DNA of 43,820 nucleotides from Clostridia bacterium (GTDB lineage Bacteria > Bacillota > Clostridia > UBA1381), in the NCBI GenBank assembly GCA_017935675.1, contig JAGBHE010000056.1, positions 1 through 43,820 on the forward strand. The letters are read 5' to 3'. Positions 34,021 to 43,007 of the stretch are shown piece by piece. Under the pieces are notes generated by a model, which saw only the letters and a list, made by a program, of their open reading frames with translations, was not told the origin of the DNA and made no database searches. A program made the translations under genes and the position numbers. How positions within the stretch are numbered: position 1 is the stretch's first letter; the number at the start of each line of letters is the position of its first letter.

Positions 34021-36411
34021 GTGTTAAAAATTTTACCTGTAACTTTAATAAAAAAGAGAGCCAGGCGATTGTTTACGGTCATTGTTGTCCTTTTGCTTGC
34101 GCTTATTATAAAGGTTGCTTATTGGCAGCTTGTCAGGGGTGAAGATATGCGTGCTGCGGTTGAAAGACAGCAGACAGGCTCAACCAACGTCATAGCTGCA
34201 AGAGGAACTATATACGACAGAAACGGAAAGGCACTGGCGGAGAGTGCCACTGTCAATACGCTGATATGCAATCCTCAGGACGTGGACAAGGATTCACAGG
34301 AGCATAAGGAGGCGGAATTTATTGCTGAAAAGCTGTCTGTTATTCTTGATATGGACTATGACAGAATTTACAGCCTTCTTACGAAGGACAACAGATATCA
34401 GGTTATTAAAAAGAGACTTACAGTTGAGGAAACAGAGCAGATAAAAGCGCTGAAGAATAAAGAGAATAATGAGGATACGGCGAAGATTTTTAAGGCTGTA
34501 ACCTTTGAGGAGGATTCCAAGCGCTATTATTCATATAACGTAGCTCCGAGCATACTGGGCTTTACGGGCTATGACAACAACGGAATGCAGGGAATAGAGC
34601 TGACCTTTGACAATGAGCTTACAGGCAGCGCGGGAAGTGTAAAAACCGCTCAGAGCGCGTCCGGAACAACTCTTGAGGATCAGCAGTACGAGGCATATTC
34701 CGGAGCCGCAAAGGGTGCTGATGTTGTGCTTACCATAGATGAAACGATACAGCACTACCTTGAAAAGCATCTTGAAACTGCTGTCAAGGACAGTGAGCTT
34801 AAGGAGGGTGCGGCAGGAATTGTTATGAACCCTAAGACAGGTGAAATTCTTGCCATGTCGACAAAGCCGGATTTTGATGCAAATAACCCTTATGATGTAA
34901 CACAGTTTGAAAAATACAGTGTTGATTTTGAATACCATTCGGATTTACTTGACCGTGATATGACGGCTCGTGACCAGGAAAAGCTTTTCAGCACGGGCGA
35001 TACAAAAAAAGCGGCTTCGCGCTCATCATCTTCTGAGGATGAGAATGAGGATACGGAGGAGCTTGATACCTCGCTTCTTACGGAGGAGCGCAAGGAAGAG
35101 CTTTTAAGTGAAAGAAATACCGCCATGAGGAATAAAATGTGGCGGAATAAGGCAATTTCAGATGCGTATGAGCCGGGATCTACCTTTAAAATTATAACGG
35201 CAGCGGCAGCGCTTGAGGAAAAAGTCGTGAATCTTGAAACTCCGTTTGTGTGCGGAGGTGTAAAGAAGCTCGGAGGTCATGATATTCATTGTCACGTATC
35301 CTCGGGACACGGTGCTCAGAACTTCCTTGAGGGTGTTAAGCATTCCTGTAACGTTGTTTTTATGGAAACGGGACTGAAGATTGGATCGGATAAGTTCAAG
35401 GAATACTTTGATGCCTTCGGACTTACAAGAAAAACAAATATAGAGCTTGTGGGCGAGACGAGGAGTATTTTCTATGACAAGGAAAAGCTCAGTGATACCG
35501 ATATTGCAACAAGCTCCTTTGGGCAGGGCTTTAATATAACGCCTATTCAGCTGATTACAGCGGTTTCTGCGGTTGTAAACGGCGGAAATCTTATGAAGCC
35601 TCAGATTGTTAAGGAAATCAGAAACGATGCGGGTATAATTAAAAGCTATCAGCCTGAAATAGTTAATAAGGTTATTTCCGAAGAAACCTCGGCGGTTATG
35701 AGAAATATTCTGGAACAGGTTGTCAGTGCTCCTGACGGAACAGGTAAAAATGCATACATAAGCGGCTACAGAATAGGCGGCAAAACAGGTACGTCTCAGA
35801 AGGGAGACAGATCGGGAACGAAGAGAATAGCTTCATTCATAGGTTTTGCTCCCGCAGATGACCCTCAGATAGTATGTCTTGTAATGCTTGATGAGCCGCA
35901 GGTGGCAAATAAATTCGGAGGCACAATTGCTGCACCCGTTGCAGGTGCGGTTATTGAGGATACTCTTGAGTATTTAGGTGTAGAACGGCAGTACGGAGAT
36001 AATGAAAGTGCTGCGAAGTTTGCTGTTCCGGATGTGCGGGATCTTGATCTTTCCGATGCAAAGGAGGAGCTGTCATCAGCAGGCTTCAGGGTTAAGGTTT
36101 CCGGTAAGGGTGCAAAGATAGTGGATCAGCTTCCGAAGCCCGGACTGCAGCTTTCAAAGGATTCAATTGTACTGTTATATACTGACGAAAATGTTGAGGC
36201 AAAGCTTGTAAAGGTTCCCGACCTTACCGGCACGAGGATTTCTGACGCAAGAGATATTTTGCAGGGCTGCGGGCTTAATTTTGAAACAATAGGAGCCGGA
36301 CAAAACAGTACCGGCGGTGCGTATGCCGTGAAGCAGAGTATAGAAGCGGGCAGCGAGGTGCCGCCTGCTACGGTTGTGGGCGTTGAATTCAGACATTCTG
36401 CAAGCGATTAA
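34021..36411 (+). CDS. Class B penicillin-binding protein (PBP2B/SpoVD type) with PASTA domains
   Basis: A 796-residue transpeptidase. A membrane anchor (about 18-38) and a PBP dimerisation domain (ARGTIYDRNGKALAES) precede the catalytic domain, with nucleophile S387 in STFK, SCN at 442-444 and KTGT at 588-591. Two PASTA repeats follow (about 668-727 and 731-793). Between the start of the catalytic domain and STFK is an acidic, serine-rich insert (about 323-365, SRSSSSEDENEDTEE). The enzyme cross-links septal or spore-cortex peptidoglycan with FtsW. The start is GTG with a weak ribosome binding site. Position alone cannot decide division versus sporulation. Confidence 0.92.
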   Translation: MLKILPVTLIKKRARRLFTVIVVLLLALIIKVAYWQLVRGEDMRAAVERQQTGSTNVIAARGTIYDRNGKALAESATVNTLICNPQDVDKDSQEHKEAEFIAEKLSVILDMDYDRIYSLLTKDNRYQVIKKRLTVEETEQIKALKNKENNEDTAKIFKAVTFEEDSKRYYSYNVAPSILGFTGYDNNGMQGIELTFDNELTGSAGSVKTAQSASGTTLEDQQYEAYSGAAKGADVVLTIDETIQHYLEKHLETAVKDSELKEGAAGIVMNPKTGEILAMSTKPDFDANNPYDVTQFEKYSVDFEYHSDLLDRDMTARDQEKLFSTGDTKKAASRSSSSEDENEDTEELDTSLLTEERKEELLSERNTAMRNKMWRNKAISDAYEPGSTFKIITAAAALEEKVVNLETPFVCGGVKKLGGHDIHCHVSSGHGAQNFLEGVKHSCNVVFMETGLKIGSDKFKEYFDAFGLTRKTNIELVGETRSIFYDKEKLSDTDIATSSFGQGFNITPIQLITAVSAVVNGGNLMKPQIVKEIRNDAGIIKSYQPEIVNKVISEETSAVMRNILEQVVSAPDGTGKNAYISGYRIGGKTGTSQKGDRSGTKRIASFIGFAPADDPQIVCLVMLDEPQVANKFGGTIAAPVAGAVIEDTLEYLGVERQYGDNESAAKFAVPDVRDLDLSDAKEELSSAGFRVKVSGKGAKIVDQLPKPGLQLSKDSIVLLYTDENVEAKLVKVPDLTGTRISDARDILQGCGLNFETIGAGQNSTGGAYAVKQSIEAGSEVPPATVVGVEFRHSASD

Positions 36412-36430
36412 TGAAAAAGGGGAAATAGTA

Positions 36431-37894
36431 ATGTTAGCGAGTAAATTACTTAATGATGAGTGGGATATAAATCTTGACGACACAGATATTTCCGGTATTG
36501 CTTATGACTCGCGTCTGGTAGAGCCGGGATATGTCTTCGTTTGCATCAGCGGCTTTGAGACTGACGGACACAGCTTTGCTGCATCGGCAGCCGAGAGGGG
36601 AGCAGCACTTATAGTTGCCGAGAAGGGGCGGAGCATTTCCGCGTCCGTGCCCGTATGTTACGTAAATGATACGAGGAAGACCCTTGCTGATATGGCGTGT
36701 GCTTTTTACGGTCATCCGTCGGATTCCTTCAAGCTTATCGGAGTTACCGGTACAAACGGAAAGACAACCGTGACATATCTTATAAAAAGTATTCTTGAGC
36801 AGGCCGGCTGTCAGGTGGGAATAATAGGAACAAATCAGAATATTATCGGTGATAAGGTGCTGCTTACAAAAAGCACTACTCCTACTACACCGAATTCCCT
36901 TGAGCTGCAGAAGATTTTCACTGAAATGTCGGAAAGCGATGCTGAGTATGTGGTAATGGAGGTTTCAAGCCATGCTCTTGAGCTGAGCCGTGTACGGGGC
37001 TGCAGCTTTGAAGTAGGCATTTTTACGAACCTTACAAGAGACCATCTTGATTTTCACCATACGATGAAAAACTACATGCTTGCAAAGGCAAAGCTTTTTG
37101 ACCAGAGTAAAAAAGGTGCGATTAATGTTGATGACGAATACGGCATGATGATACGTGAAATGCACAGCGGAGAAAATTTTCTGACCTACGGAATTAAAAA
37201 CGAATGCGATGTCCGTGCAAAGGATATAAAAATAACTCCGAGGGGAGTGAATTTCACAGTTGTTTTTGAAGAAAAGGAATATCCCATGTTCCTGTGTATA
37301 CCGGGAACCTTCAGCGTATATAACGCTCTCAGCGCCGTATGTGCCTGTATCCAGCTCGGAATTGATATGGAAACAATAACAAACGGTCTGCGGGCGGCTG
37401 TAGGCGTCCTCGGCAGAGTGGAGGTCGTTCCCACTGACACAGACTATACGGTTATAATTGATTATGCTCATACTCCGGACGGTCTTGAAAATATTATTCT
37501 TGCAATGAAGGGCTTTGCAAAGGGAAGGGTTATTACACTTTTCGGCTGCGGCGGAGACAGGGACAGCACGAAGCGCGCGATTATGGGCGAGGTTGCGGGA
37601 CGGCTTTCCGATTTTTCGATAATCACCTCTGACAATCCGAGAACGGAGGACCCTCTGAAAATTATTGAGATGATTGAAGAGGGAATGAAGAAAACCGACG
37701 GTGAATATATTGTAATACCCGACAGAAAAAAGGCAATCGCCTACGCCCTTGATAACGCTGAGGCGGAGGATGTTGTGATACTTGCCGGAAAGGGTCAGGA
37801 GACTTACCAGATCATCGGCAAGGAAAAGATTGATTTTGATGAAAGAGTTGTGGTGTTCGGACATCTTAACTCAAAGCAGGGAAGCGGTGAATAA
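36431..37894 (+). CDS. murE: UDP-MurNAc-tripeptide synthetase, probably meso-diaminopimelate-adding
   Basis: A 487-residue Mur ligase. The N-terminal UDP-binding domain is followed by the ATP loop GVTGTNGKTTVTYL (K111), EVSSHALELSRVRG with the ligand histidine, TNLTRDHLDFHHTM and DYAHTPDGL. The DNPR motif (D401-R404) marks enzymes that add meso-diaminopimelate and not lysine. The start is ATG at 36431, with AAAAAGGGG upstream; an in-frame ATG at 36374 lies within the PBP gene. It is 19 bases after the PBP stop. A perfect hairpin spans its stop codon. Confidence 0.94.
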   Translation: MLASKLLNDEWDINLDDTDISGIAYDSRLVEPGYVFVCISGFETDGHSFAASAAERGAALIVAEKGRSISASVPVCYVNDTRKTLADMACAFYGHPSDSFKLIGVTGTNGKTTVTYLIKSILEQAGCQVGIIGTNQNIIGDKVLLTKSTTPTTPNSLELQKIFTEMSESDAEYVVMEVSSHALELSRVRGCSFEVGIFTNLTRDHLDFHHTMKNYMLAKAKLFDQSKKGAINVDDEYGMMIREMHSGENFLTYGIKNECDVRAKDIKITPRGVNFTVVFEEKEYPMFLCIPGTFSVYNALSAVCACIQLGIDMETITNGLRAAVGVLGRVEVVPTDTDYTVIIDYAHTPDGLENIILAMKGFAKGRVITLFGCGGDRDSTKRAIMGEVAGRLSDFSIITSDNPRTEDPLKIIEMIEEGMKKTDGEYIVIPDRKKAIAYALDNAEAEDVVILAGKGQETYQIIGKEKIDFDERVVVFGHLNSKQGSGE

Positions 37895-37905
37895 CCGCTT
37901 CCCTG
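37877..37905 (+). other. Perfect hairpin across the murE stop codon
   Basis: CAGGGAAGCGGT (37877-37888) pairs with ACCGCTTCCCTG (37894-37905) around a 5-base loop; the murE stop is in the loop and first stem base. No T tract follows, so full termination is unlikely. Attenuation or an mRNA-processing site is possible. Confidence 0.65.
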
Positions 37906-37953
37906 TTATCCGATTATCGGAGCGATATATGATTTGCGGGAGGATGGTTTACG

Positions 37954-39300
37954 GTGCAGCCATTTTTTGTTAAGGATGTTCTGGAGGCGACAAGCGGAAG
38001 GCTTGTATGCGGAAGCGCAGATACAGAGATAAAGAGCGTTTCCACCGACAGCAGACAGCTTTCGGAGGATACTCTTTTTATTCCCCTTAAGGGTGAAAGC
38101 TTTGACGGTCATGATTTTACGGGCAGCGCCCGCAATTACATATCGCAAAGGCAGGAGAAGCCTGTATGCGGGAAATGTATTATCATGGTTGAGGATACTC
38201 TTAAAGCCTTCGGAGCTATGGCGGCAAGATACAGACAGATGTATTCCGTACCTGTAGTTTCCATCGTGGGCAGCGTCGGAAAAACAACAACAAGAGATTT
38301 CACCGCTGCTGTTTTATCGCAGAAATACAAAACTCTGAAAACAGATAAAAATTATAATAATGCTATCGGTGTGCCGATAATGCTTTTCCGTCTTGAGGCG
38401 GAGCATGAGGCGGCGGTTTTTGAGCTTGGAATGAGCGCGGAGGGCGAAATAAGATACCTGGCGGATATTGTTCGGCCGGATACGGTTATAATGACAAATA
38501 TCGGAATGAGTCATATAGAAAACCTCGGCTCACAGGAGAATATATTCAAGGCAAAAATGGAGGCTCTGGAACAGCTTACAGATAAAAACACAGTAATTGC
38601 AAACGGCGATGATAAATTCCTCAGAAATGTTTCTGACTACGGTTCTTATAAGGTGATTTTATATGCTGTAGATAATAAAGACGCAGATGTTCGGGCAGAG
38701 GATATTGAGGATTTGGGACTTGAAGGCTCCGCATTTACGGCAGTTTTCGGAAAGACAAGGGTAAGGATACGCCTGAGAGTGCCGGGAATACACAATGTCT
38801 ATAACGCGCTTGCCGCGTTTGCGGCAGGACTGCACAGCGGAGTAGCTCCCGACGAGGCTGCGGCAGCACTTGAAAAAGCCGAGCTTACCGCTATGAGAAT
38901 GGAAATAATCCGTGCAAACGGAATCAAAATAATAAACGACTGCTATAATTCGGCACCTGACTCGGTGAACGCTGCTCTCAGAGTTCTTGCCGGGGAGAAG
39001 GAATCACGGCGCGTAGCGGTTCTTGGAGATATTTTAGAGCTTGGCAGCTTTGCCGCTGCAGCTCATACCGATATAGGCAAGAAGACCTGCGGAAAGGCGG
39101 ATGTTCTGGTATGTGTCGGAAAAAATGCGCGGTATATTGCAGCAGGCGCGGAGGATATGAAGCATATTTACCGCTTTGATACAACTGAGGAAGCGGCGAA
39201 AAGTCTTCCTGCCATTGTTCTTCCGGGCGATACGGTACTTCTTAAGGCATCGCGCGGTATGCATTTTGAAAAGCTTTTGGAAAAATTAACGGAAGGATGA
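37954..39300 (+). CDS. murF: UDP-MurNAc-tripeptide D-alanyl-D-alanine ligase
   Basis: A 448-residue Mur ligase. An N-terminal substrate domain (VSTDSRQLSEDTLFIPLKGE) is followed by the ATP loop VGSVGKTTTRD (K110), the NYNNAIGVPIMLF motif, FELGMSAEGEI, NIGMSHIENLGS and NDCYNSAPDSVNAAL. It adds D-Ala-D-Ala to complete the UDP-MurNAc-pentapeptide. The start is GTG with GGGAGG ten bases upstream. It lies 59 bases after murE, behind the hairpin. Confidence 0.94.
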   Translation: MQPFFVKDVLEATSGRLVCGSADTEIKSVSTDSRQLSEDTLFIPLKGESFDGHDFTGSARNYISQRQEKPVCGKCIIMVEDTLKAFGAMAARYRQMYSVPVVSIVGSVGKTTTRDFTAAVLSQKYKTLKTDKNYNNAIGVPIMLFRLEAEHEAAVFELGMSAEGEIRYLADIVRPDTVIMTNIGMSHIENLGSQENIFKAKMEALEQLTDKNTVIANGDDKFLRNVSDYGSYKVILYAVDNKDADVRAEDIEDLGLEGSAFTAVFGKTRVRIRLRVPGIHNVYNALAAFAAGLHSGVAPDEAAAALEKAELTAMRMEIIRANGIKIINDCYNSAPDSVNAALRVLAGEKESRRVAVLGDILELGSFAAAAHTDIGKKTCGKADVLVCVGKNARYIAAGAEDMKHIYRFDTTEEAAKSLPAIVLPGDTVLLKASRGMHFEKLLEKLTEG

Positions 39301-39310
39301 AGCTGAACGT

Positions 39311-40318
39311 ATGAAGGATTTGTTAATGACAGGACTATTTCCCGTTGTCTGCGCTTTTGCAGTTGTAGCTCTTGCAGGACCTGCATTTATACCCTGGCTC
39401 AGAAGACTTAAATTCGGACAGGAAATAAGGGAGGAAGGCCCGAGCTGGCATCAGAAAAAATCCGGTACTCCGACTATGGGAGGGGTTATGTTTATAGTGG
39501 CTGCGGCAGCAGCAGTAATCGGAACCTTTCTCATATGTGCATTTGCCGGAAATCTGTCTGCGGCGATGCACAAGGCACTGCTTGCGCTGGGTATAGCCGC
39601 AGGCTTCGGACTTATCGGCTTTGTTGACGATTTTATAAAGGTTGTAAAAAAGAGAAATTTAGGGCTTCGGGCTCTTCCGAAGCTTATGCTTCAGCTTTTC
39701 CTCACCGCGGTGTATCTTTTGGTGCTGCAGCTTATGGGCGAGCTGAGATGTGAAATACTTATTCCCTTTACAAAAACAGCAATTGAAATGCCTGTGATAC
39801 TTTATGTTATTTTTGCATTTTTTGTTGTAACGGGTACGGTTAATGCCGTAAATCTGACAGACGGTCTTGACGGTCTTGCCAGCAGTGTTACCATTCCCGT
39901 TGTTTTGTTTTTTGCAATATGCGCATTTTTCAGAAACGAAGCCGGATTGTATTCCTTCGGGCTTGCAGTTGCCGGAGGGCTTCTTGGCTTTCTGATTTAT
40001 AACAAATATCCGGCAAAGGTGTTTATGGGTGACACAGGCTCGCTGTTCCTCGGCGGCGCTGTGGTGGTTATGGCAATTGCCCTTGAAATGCATTTGTATT
40101 TAATAATAGCCGGTTTCGTATATTTTGCGGAGGCTCTTTCCGTCATACTTCAGGTGGCATCCTTTAAAATGACGGGAAAGCGTATTTTCAAGATGAGTCC
40201 TATACATCATCATTTTGAAATGTGCGGCTGGCGTGAGGTGAAAATCGTTGCCGTGTTTACCGCGGTAACCGTAATTTTATGCGCCGCTGCCTTGACAGGC
40301 GTTATTTTGCTTAAATAA
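39311..40318 (+). CDS. mraY: Phospho-MurNAc-pentapeptide-transferase MraY
   Basis: A 335-residue membrane enzyme with about ten helices. Family motifs are GTPTMGGVMF near residue 53, GFVDDFIKV with the catalytic Asp pair, NLTDGLDGLAS (about 181-191), GDTGSLFLGG and the C-terminal MSPIHHHFEMCGW. It transfers phospho-MurNAc-pentapeptide to undecaprenyl phosphate to make lipid I. GGAAGGA overlaps the murF stop, 13 bases before the ATG, a long spacing. In most Firmicutes murD follows; here ftsW does. Confidence 0.95.
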   Translation: MKDLLMTGLFPVVCAFAVVALAGPAFIPWLRRLKFGQEIREEGPSWHQKKSGTPTMGGVMFIVAAAAAVIGTFLICAFAGNLSAAMHKALLALGIAAGFGLIGFVDDFIKVVKKRNLGLRALPKLMLQLFLTAVYLLVLQLMGELRCEILIPFTKTAIEMPVILYVIFAFFVVTGTVNAVNLTDGLDGLASSVTIPVVLFFAICAFFRNEAGLYSFGLAVAGGLLGFLIYNKYPAKVFMGDTGSLFLGGAVVVMAIALEMHLYLIIAGFVYFAEALSVILQVASFKMTGKRIFKMSPIHHHFEMCGWREVKIVAVFTAVTVILCAAALTGVILLK

Positions 40319-40378
40319 TTTATATCGGCAAAGCACGCCGCACTATTTTGGACGATAAAACGATTTGAGGTGACTTGA

Positions 40379-41557
40379 TTGGCTGTAAAAAGAGTATCTG
40401 CAGACAGGCGGGTAAAAAAAACAGTTGATAAAAAAGCAAAAACCGGCCGCGGTATCAAAAGTATAGATTATACCTTTCTTTTTCTTATAATGCTGATGCT
40501 TTCCATCGGTCTTGTCATGCTGCTTTCGGCATCTGCACCGGCGGGGGCTTCCAAATTTAATGATTCATATCATTTTTTTAAAAAACAGATCATTTTTGTG
40601 GCTGCCGGTCTTGTCGGAATGGTTGTTGTTTCTAAAATCGATTATAGAATTTACAGAAAATATGCGGGCATTTATTTCGTTGTATGTCTTGTTCTTCTGA
40701 CACTTGTTGCAATTCCGGGAATAGGAGTGAAGCTTAACGGTTCAAGGCGTTGGATTCAGCTCCCCGGATTTCAGCTTCAGCCGTCTGAGTTTATGAAGCT
40801 TGCAATAGGTATGCTTTTTGCTCAGCTCATTTCAACCGGGAAATATAATGTTTCAAAGCTGAAGGATTTGAGGATTTTTGCGGCGGTGCTTGCCGCTGTG
40901 GCAGTGCTTATGCTTCTTGAGCCGCACCTCAGCGGAACGATTGTTATTGTGGGAATAGGCGTGTGGATTCTCATATCATCAGGCACTCCCGTATGGCCGT
41001 TTGCGGTGGGAATGCCGGTGGTTGGCGTTGTCGGTATTGTGCTTATTTTCTTTTTTGACGCAAACCGTCTTGCAAGGCTTATGAGATTCCTGAATCCCTT
41101 TGAGGATATGCAGAATACGGGGTATCAGATTGCCCAGGCGCTTTATGCAATGGGCTCTGGCGGAATTTTCGGACGCGGTATAGGTCAGAGTGTGCAGAAA
41201 TATTCATACCTGCCGGAGCCGTATAATGATTTTATATTTTCAATTGCGTGCGAGGAGCTGGGACTTGTCGGCGCGGCAGTTATAATAATAATTTTTGCGC
41301 TGCTTATCCTGCGCGGCTTCAGAATAGCCCTTAATGCGCCGGATACCTTCGGATCGCTTCTTGCAACGGGAATAATGGCTCAGGTTGCTATACAGACTAC
41401 TCTTAATATAGCCGTTGCAACCTCCAGTGTACCGAATACGGGAGTATCTCTGCCGTTTTTCAGCTACGGCGGAACAGCTATTATGGTTCTTCTGACGGAA
41501 ATGGGAATACTTCTGAATATATCAAGAGCGTCCATAAACGAGCACGTACGAATGTGA
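40379..41557 (+). CDS. ftsW: SEDS-family peptidoglycan glycosyltransferase FtsW/SpoVE
   Basis: A 392-residue SEDS protein with about ten membrane helices after a very basic 30-residue cytoplasmic start. Signatures include DYTFLFLIMLMLSIGLVML, LNGSRRWIQLPGFQLQPSEF (the conserved RRW-PSE loop), GYQIAQALYAMGSGGIFGRG and PFFSYGGTAIM near the C terminus. It polymerises lipid II with the cluster's class B PBP. The start is TTG at 40379, with GAGGTGA five bases before it. SpoVE is an equally good name. The 60-base gap after mraY has no gene. Confidence 0.93.
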   Translation: MAVKRVSADRRVKKTVDKKAKTGRGIKSIDYTFLFLIMLMLSIGLVMLLSASAPAGASKFNDSYHFFKKQIIFVAAGLVGMVVVSKIDYRIYRKYAGIYFVVCLVLLTLVAIPGIGVKLNGSRRWIQLPGFQLQPSEFMKLAIGMLFAQLISTGKYNVSKLKDLRIFAAVLAAVAVLMLLEPHLSGTIVIVGIGVWILISSGTPVWPFAVGMPVVGVVGIVLIFFFDANRLARLMRFLNPFEDMQNTGYQIAQALYAMGSGGIFGRGIGQSVQKYSYLPEPYNDFIFSIACEELGLVGAAVIIIIFALLILRGFRIALNAPDTFGSLLATGIMAQVAIQTTLNIAVATSSVPNTGVSLPFFSYGGTAIMVLLTEMGILLNISRASINEHVRM

Positions 41558-41582
41558 ATTTCAGACGGGAAGGAATGATTTT

Positions 41583-42695
41583 ATGCGGGTAATATTCGCC
41601 GGAGGCGGAACGGGAGGACATATAAATCCTGCATTGTCCATTGCAGGCTATGCGGCGGAGAAGGATGAGAATTTTGAAGCTCTCTTTATAGGAACAAGGC
41701 GCGGCCTTGAAACGAAGCTTGTGCCTGCGGCAGGCTATAACATTGAATATATTGATATTGAAGGATTTGACAGAAAGCATATTCTGAAAAATATAAGAGT
41801 GCTTAAAAAGCTGCATGATTCCGAAAAACGGTGCTGCAGAATTATTGAGGATTTCCGCCCCGACTGCGTTGTATGTACGGGCGGCTATGTCAGCGGACCT
41901 GTATCCATGGCGGCAGGAAAGCTTCATATACCGGCACTTATTCATGAACAGAACGTGTATCCGGGGCTTACCGTCAGCGCAAGTGAAAAATACGTTGACT
42001 ATGTTGCTGTCAGCTTTGAGGAAACCGTCAGTCATATGAAGGATAAATCAAAATGTGTTGTTACGGGAAATCCTGTCCGCGGCGAAATAATCAGTGCAAA
42101 AAAGGAGACTGCAAGGCTTGAACTCGGAATTACCTCAAAAAAGCCCTTTGTTCTTATTTTTGGCGGAAGTCTCGGTGCAGATAAAATTAATGAAACCGTG
42201 CTTGATATGCTTCCCGTTCTGGCTGAGAAAAAAAGCTTCCGTCTTCTTTTCGGAACAGGTGACAGGAATTATCAGAAGATAATGGAAATAGTGCATGAGC
42301 GCGAAATAGAGATTGGCGGAGACATAGAAATTGTACCTTATATAAATAATATGCATACGGCTATGGCGGCGGCCGATATCGTTGTATGCCGGTCGGGAGC
42401 AATAACTGTCAGTGAGCTTGCGGTAATGCTTAAGCCCTCCGTGCTCATCCCGTCGCCGAATGTTGTAAGAAACCATCAGGAGCAGAACGCAAGAGAGGTT
42501 GAGTCAAAGGGCGGCGCTGTTGTTATATGTGAAAATGAGCTTGACGGCAAATCCTTATACAGCACCATTACGGAAATTGTGTCTGACAGCAAAAGGCTTC
42601 TTAAAATGAGCGAGGGAATGAAGGCAATCAGAAAAGCGGATGCATCTGAAAGAATATATGAGCTTATGTGTAAAATGACCGAAAAAAAACAATAG
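41583..42695 (+). CDS. murG: UDP-GlcNAc:lipid I GlcNAc transferase MurG
   Basis: A 370-residue GT-B enzyme. The N-terminal glycine-rich motif FAGGGTGGHINPAL (about 5-18) binds lipid I; VVCTGGYVSGPVSMAA and LIHEQNVYPGLT follow. The C-terminal domain has LIFGGSLGADKIN, the SGAITVSELAVM donor-site motif and PSPNVVRNHQEQNA. It converts lipid I to lipid II on the inner membrane face. The ATG at 41583 follows GGAAGGA with close spacing. It is the last cluster gene before a structured intergenic region; murB, ftsQ and ftsZ do not follow. Confidence 0.95.
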   Translation: MRVIFAGGGTGGHINPALSIAGYAAEKDENFEALFIGTRRGLETKLVPAAGYNIEYIDIEGFDRKHILKNIRVLKKLHDSEKRCCRIIEDFRPDCVVCTGGYVSGPVSMAAGKLHIPALIHEQNVYPGLTVSASEKYVDYVAVSFEETVSHMKDKSKCVVTGNPVRGEIISAKKETARLELGITSKKPFVLIFGGSLGADKINETVLDMLPVLAEKKSFRLLFGTGDRNYQKIMEIVHEREIEIGGDIEIVPYINNMHTAMAAADIVVCRSGAITVSELAVMLKPSVLIPSPNVVRNHQEQNAREVESKGGAVVICENELDGKSLYSTITEIVSDSKRLLKMSEGMKAIRKADASERIYELMCKMTEKKQ

Positions 42696-42728
42696 TGAAG
42701 CAGTTGAACGCTGATTTTATTTTAAATC

Positions 42729-42786
42729 GGAGCAACGCTCCATCAAGCTCGCTTGAAGTGGAACCCGCCGCCTTAGAGGCGGGGGG
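42729..42786. repeat. Three short hairpins downstream of murG
   Basis: GGAGC-aac-GCTCC (42729-42741), TCAAGC-tc-GCTTGA (42743-42756) and CCGCCT-tag-AGGCGG (42768-42782, extended by C and G runs) are packed together. They might end the murG transcript, though no T tract follows. The GC-rich hairpin recalls IS200/IS605 end structures, which is only a guess. Confidence 0.45.
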
Positions 42787-42822
42787 ACATCTGCACGTAG
42801 GTTATAAAAATCATCAGTGTAT

Positions 42823-42840
42823 TTTGTACAGTTTGTACAG
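42823..42840. repeat. Two tandem copies of TTTGTACAG
   Basis: TTTGTACAG occurs at 42823-42831 and 42832-42840. Each unit contains the palindrome TGTACA. It lies 27 bases upstream of a -35-like sequence and could bind a regulator. Confidence 0.5.
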
Positions 42841-42866
42841 TTTTAATATTTTATCAAAAAAAAATA

Positions 42867-42894
42867 TTGATTAATTCGTTTGATATGGTATAAT
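42867..42894 (+). promoter_or_regulatory. Promoter upstream of the structured repeat
   Basis: TTGATT (42867-42872) and TATAAT (42889-42894) are 16 bases apart, with TGG forming an extended -10. The transcript would start near 42901 inside the inverted-repeat element. Confidence 0.55.
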
Positions 42895-42965
42895 ATCTTC
42901 ATAGGAGCTTCGCTCCAAGCCGTATTCTACGTCTTGCAAAATTTCATTTTGCCTATGAAGATATT
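42892..42965. repeat. 74-bp inverted-repeat element with two internal hairpins
   Basis: AATATCTTCATAGG (42892-42905) and CCTATGAAGATATT (42952-42965) are perfect 14-bp inverted arms. Inside are GGAGC-ttc-GCTCC (42904-42916) and GCAAAAT-ttc-ATTTTGC (42936-42952). This could be a small MITE-like or REP-type insertion or a folded RNA. Confidence 0.65.
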
Positions 42966-42974
42966 GACGGCTGC

Positions 42975-43006
42975 GTAAAAATGCCCTTGCGAGCAAGCAT
43001 TTTTAC
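42975..43006. repeat. Hairpin with GTAAAAATGC arms
   Basis: GTAAAAATGC (42975-42984) pairs with GCATTTTTAC (42997-43006), and an inner TTGC-ga-GCAA extends the stem past a two-base bulge. It lies just before the second TATAAT. Confidence 0.6.
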
Positions 43007-43007
43007 T

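Noticed and set aside
42729..42786. Remnant of an IS200/IS605 tnpB 3' end
   Set aside because: Only the GC-rich hairpin recalls such ends. No translated frame gave a convincing TnpB C terminus.
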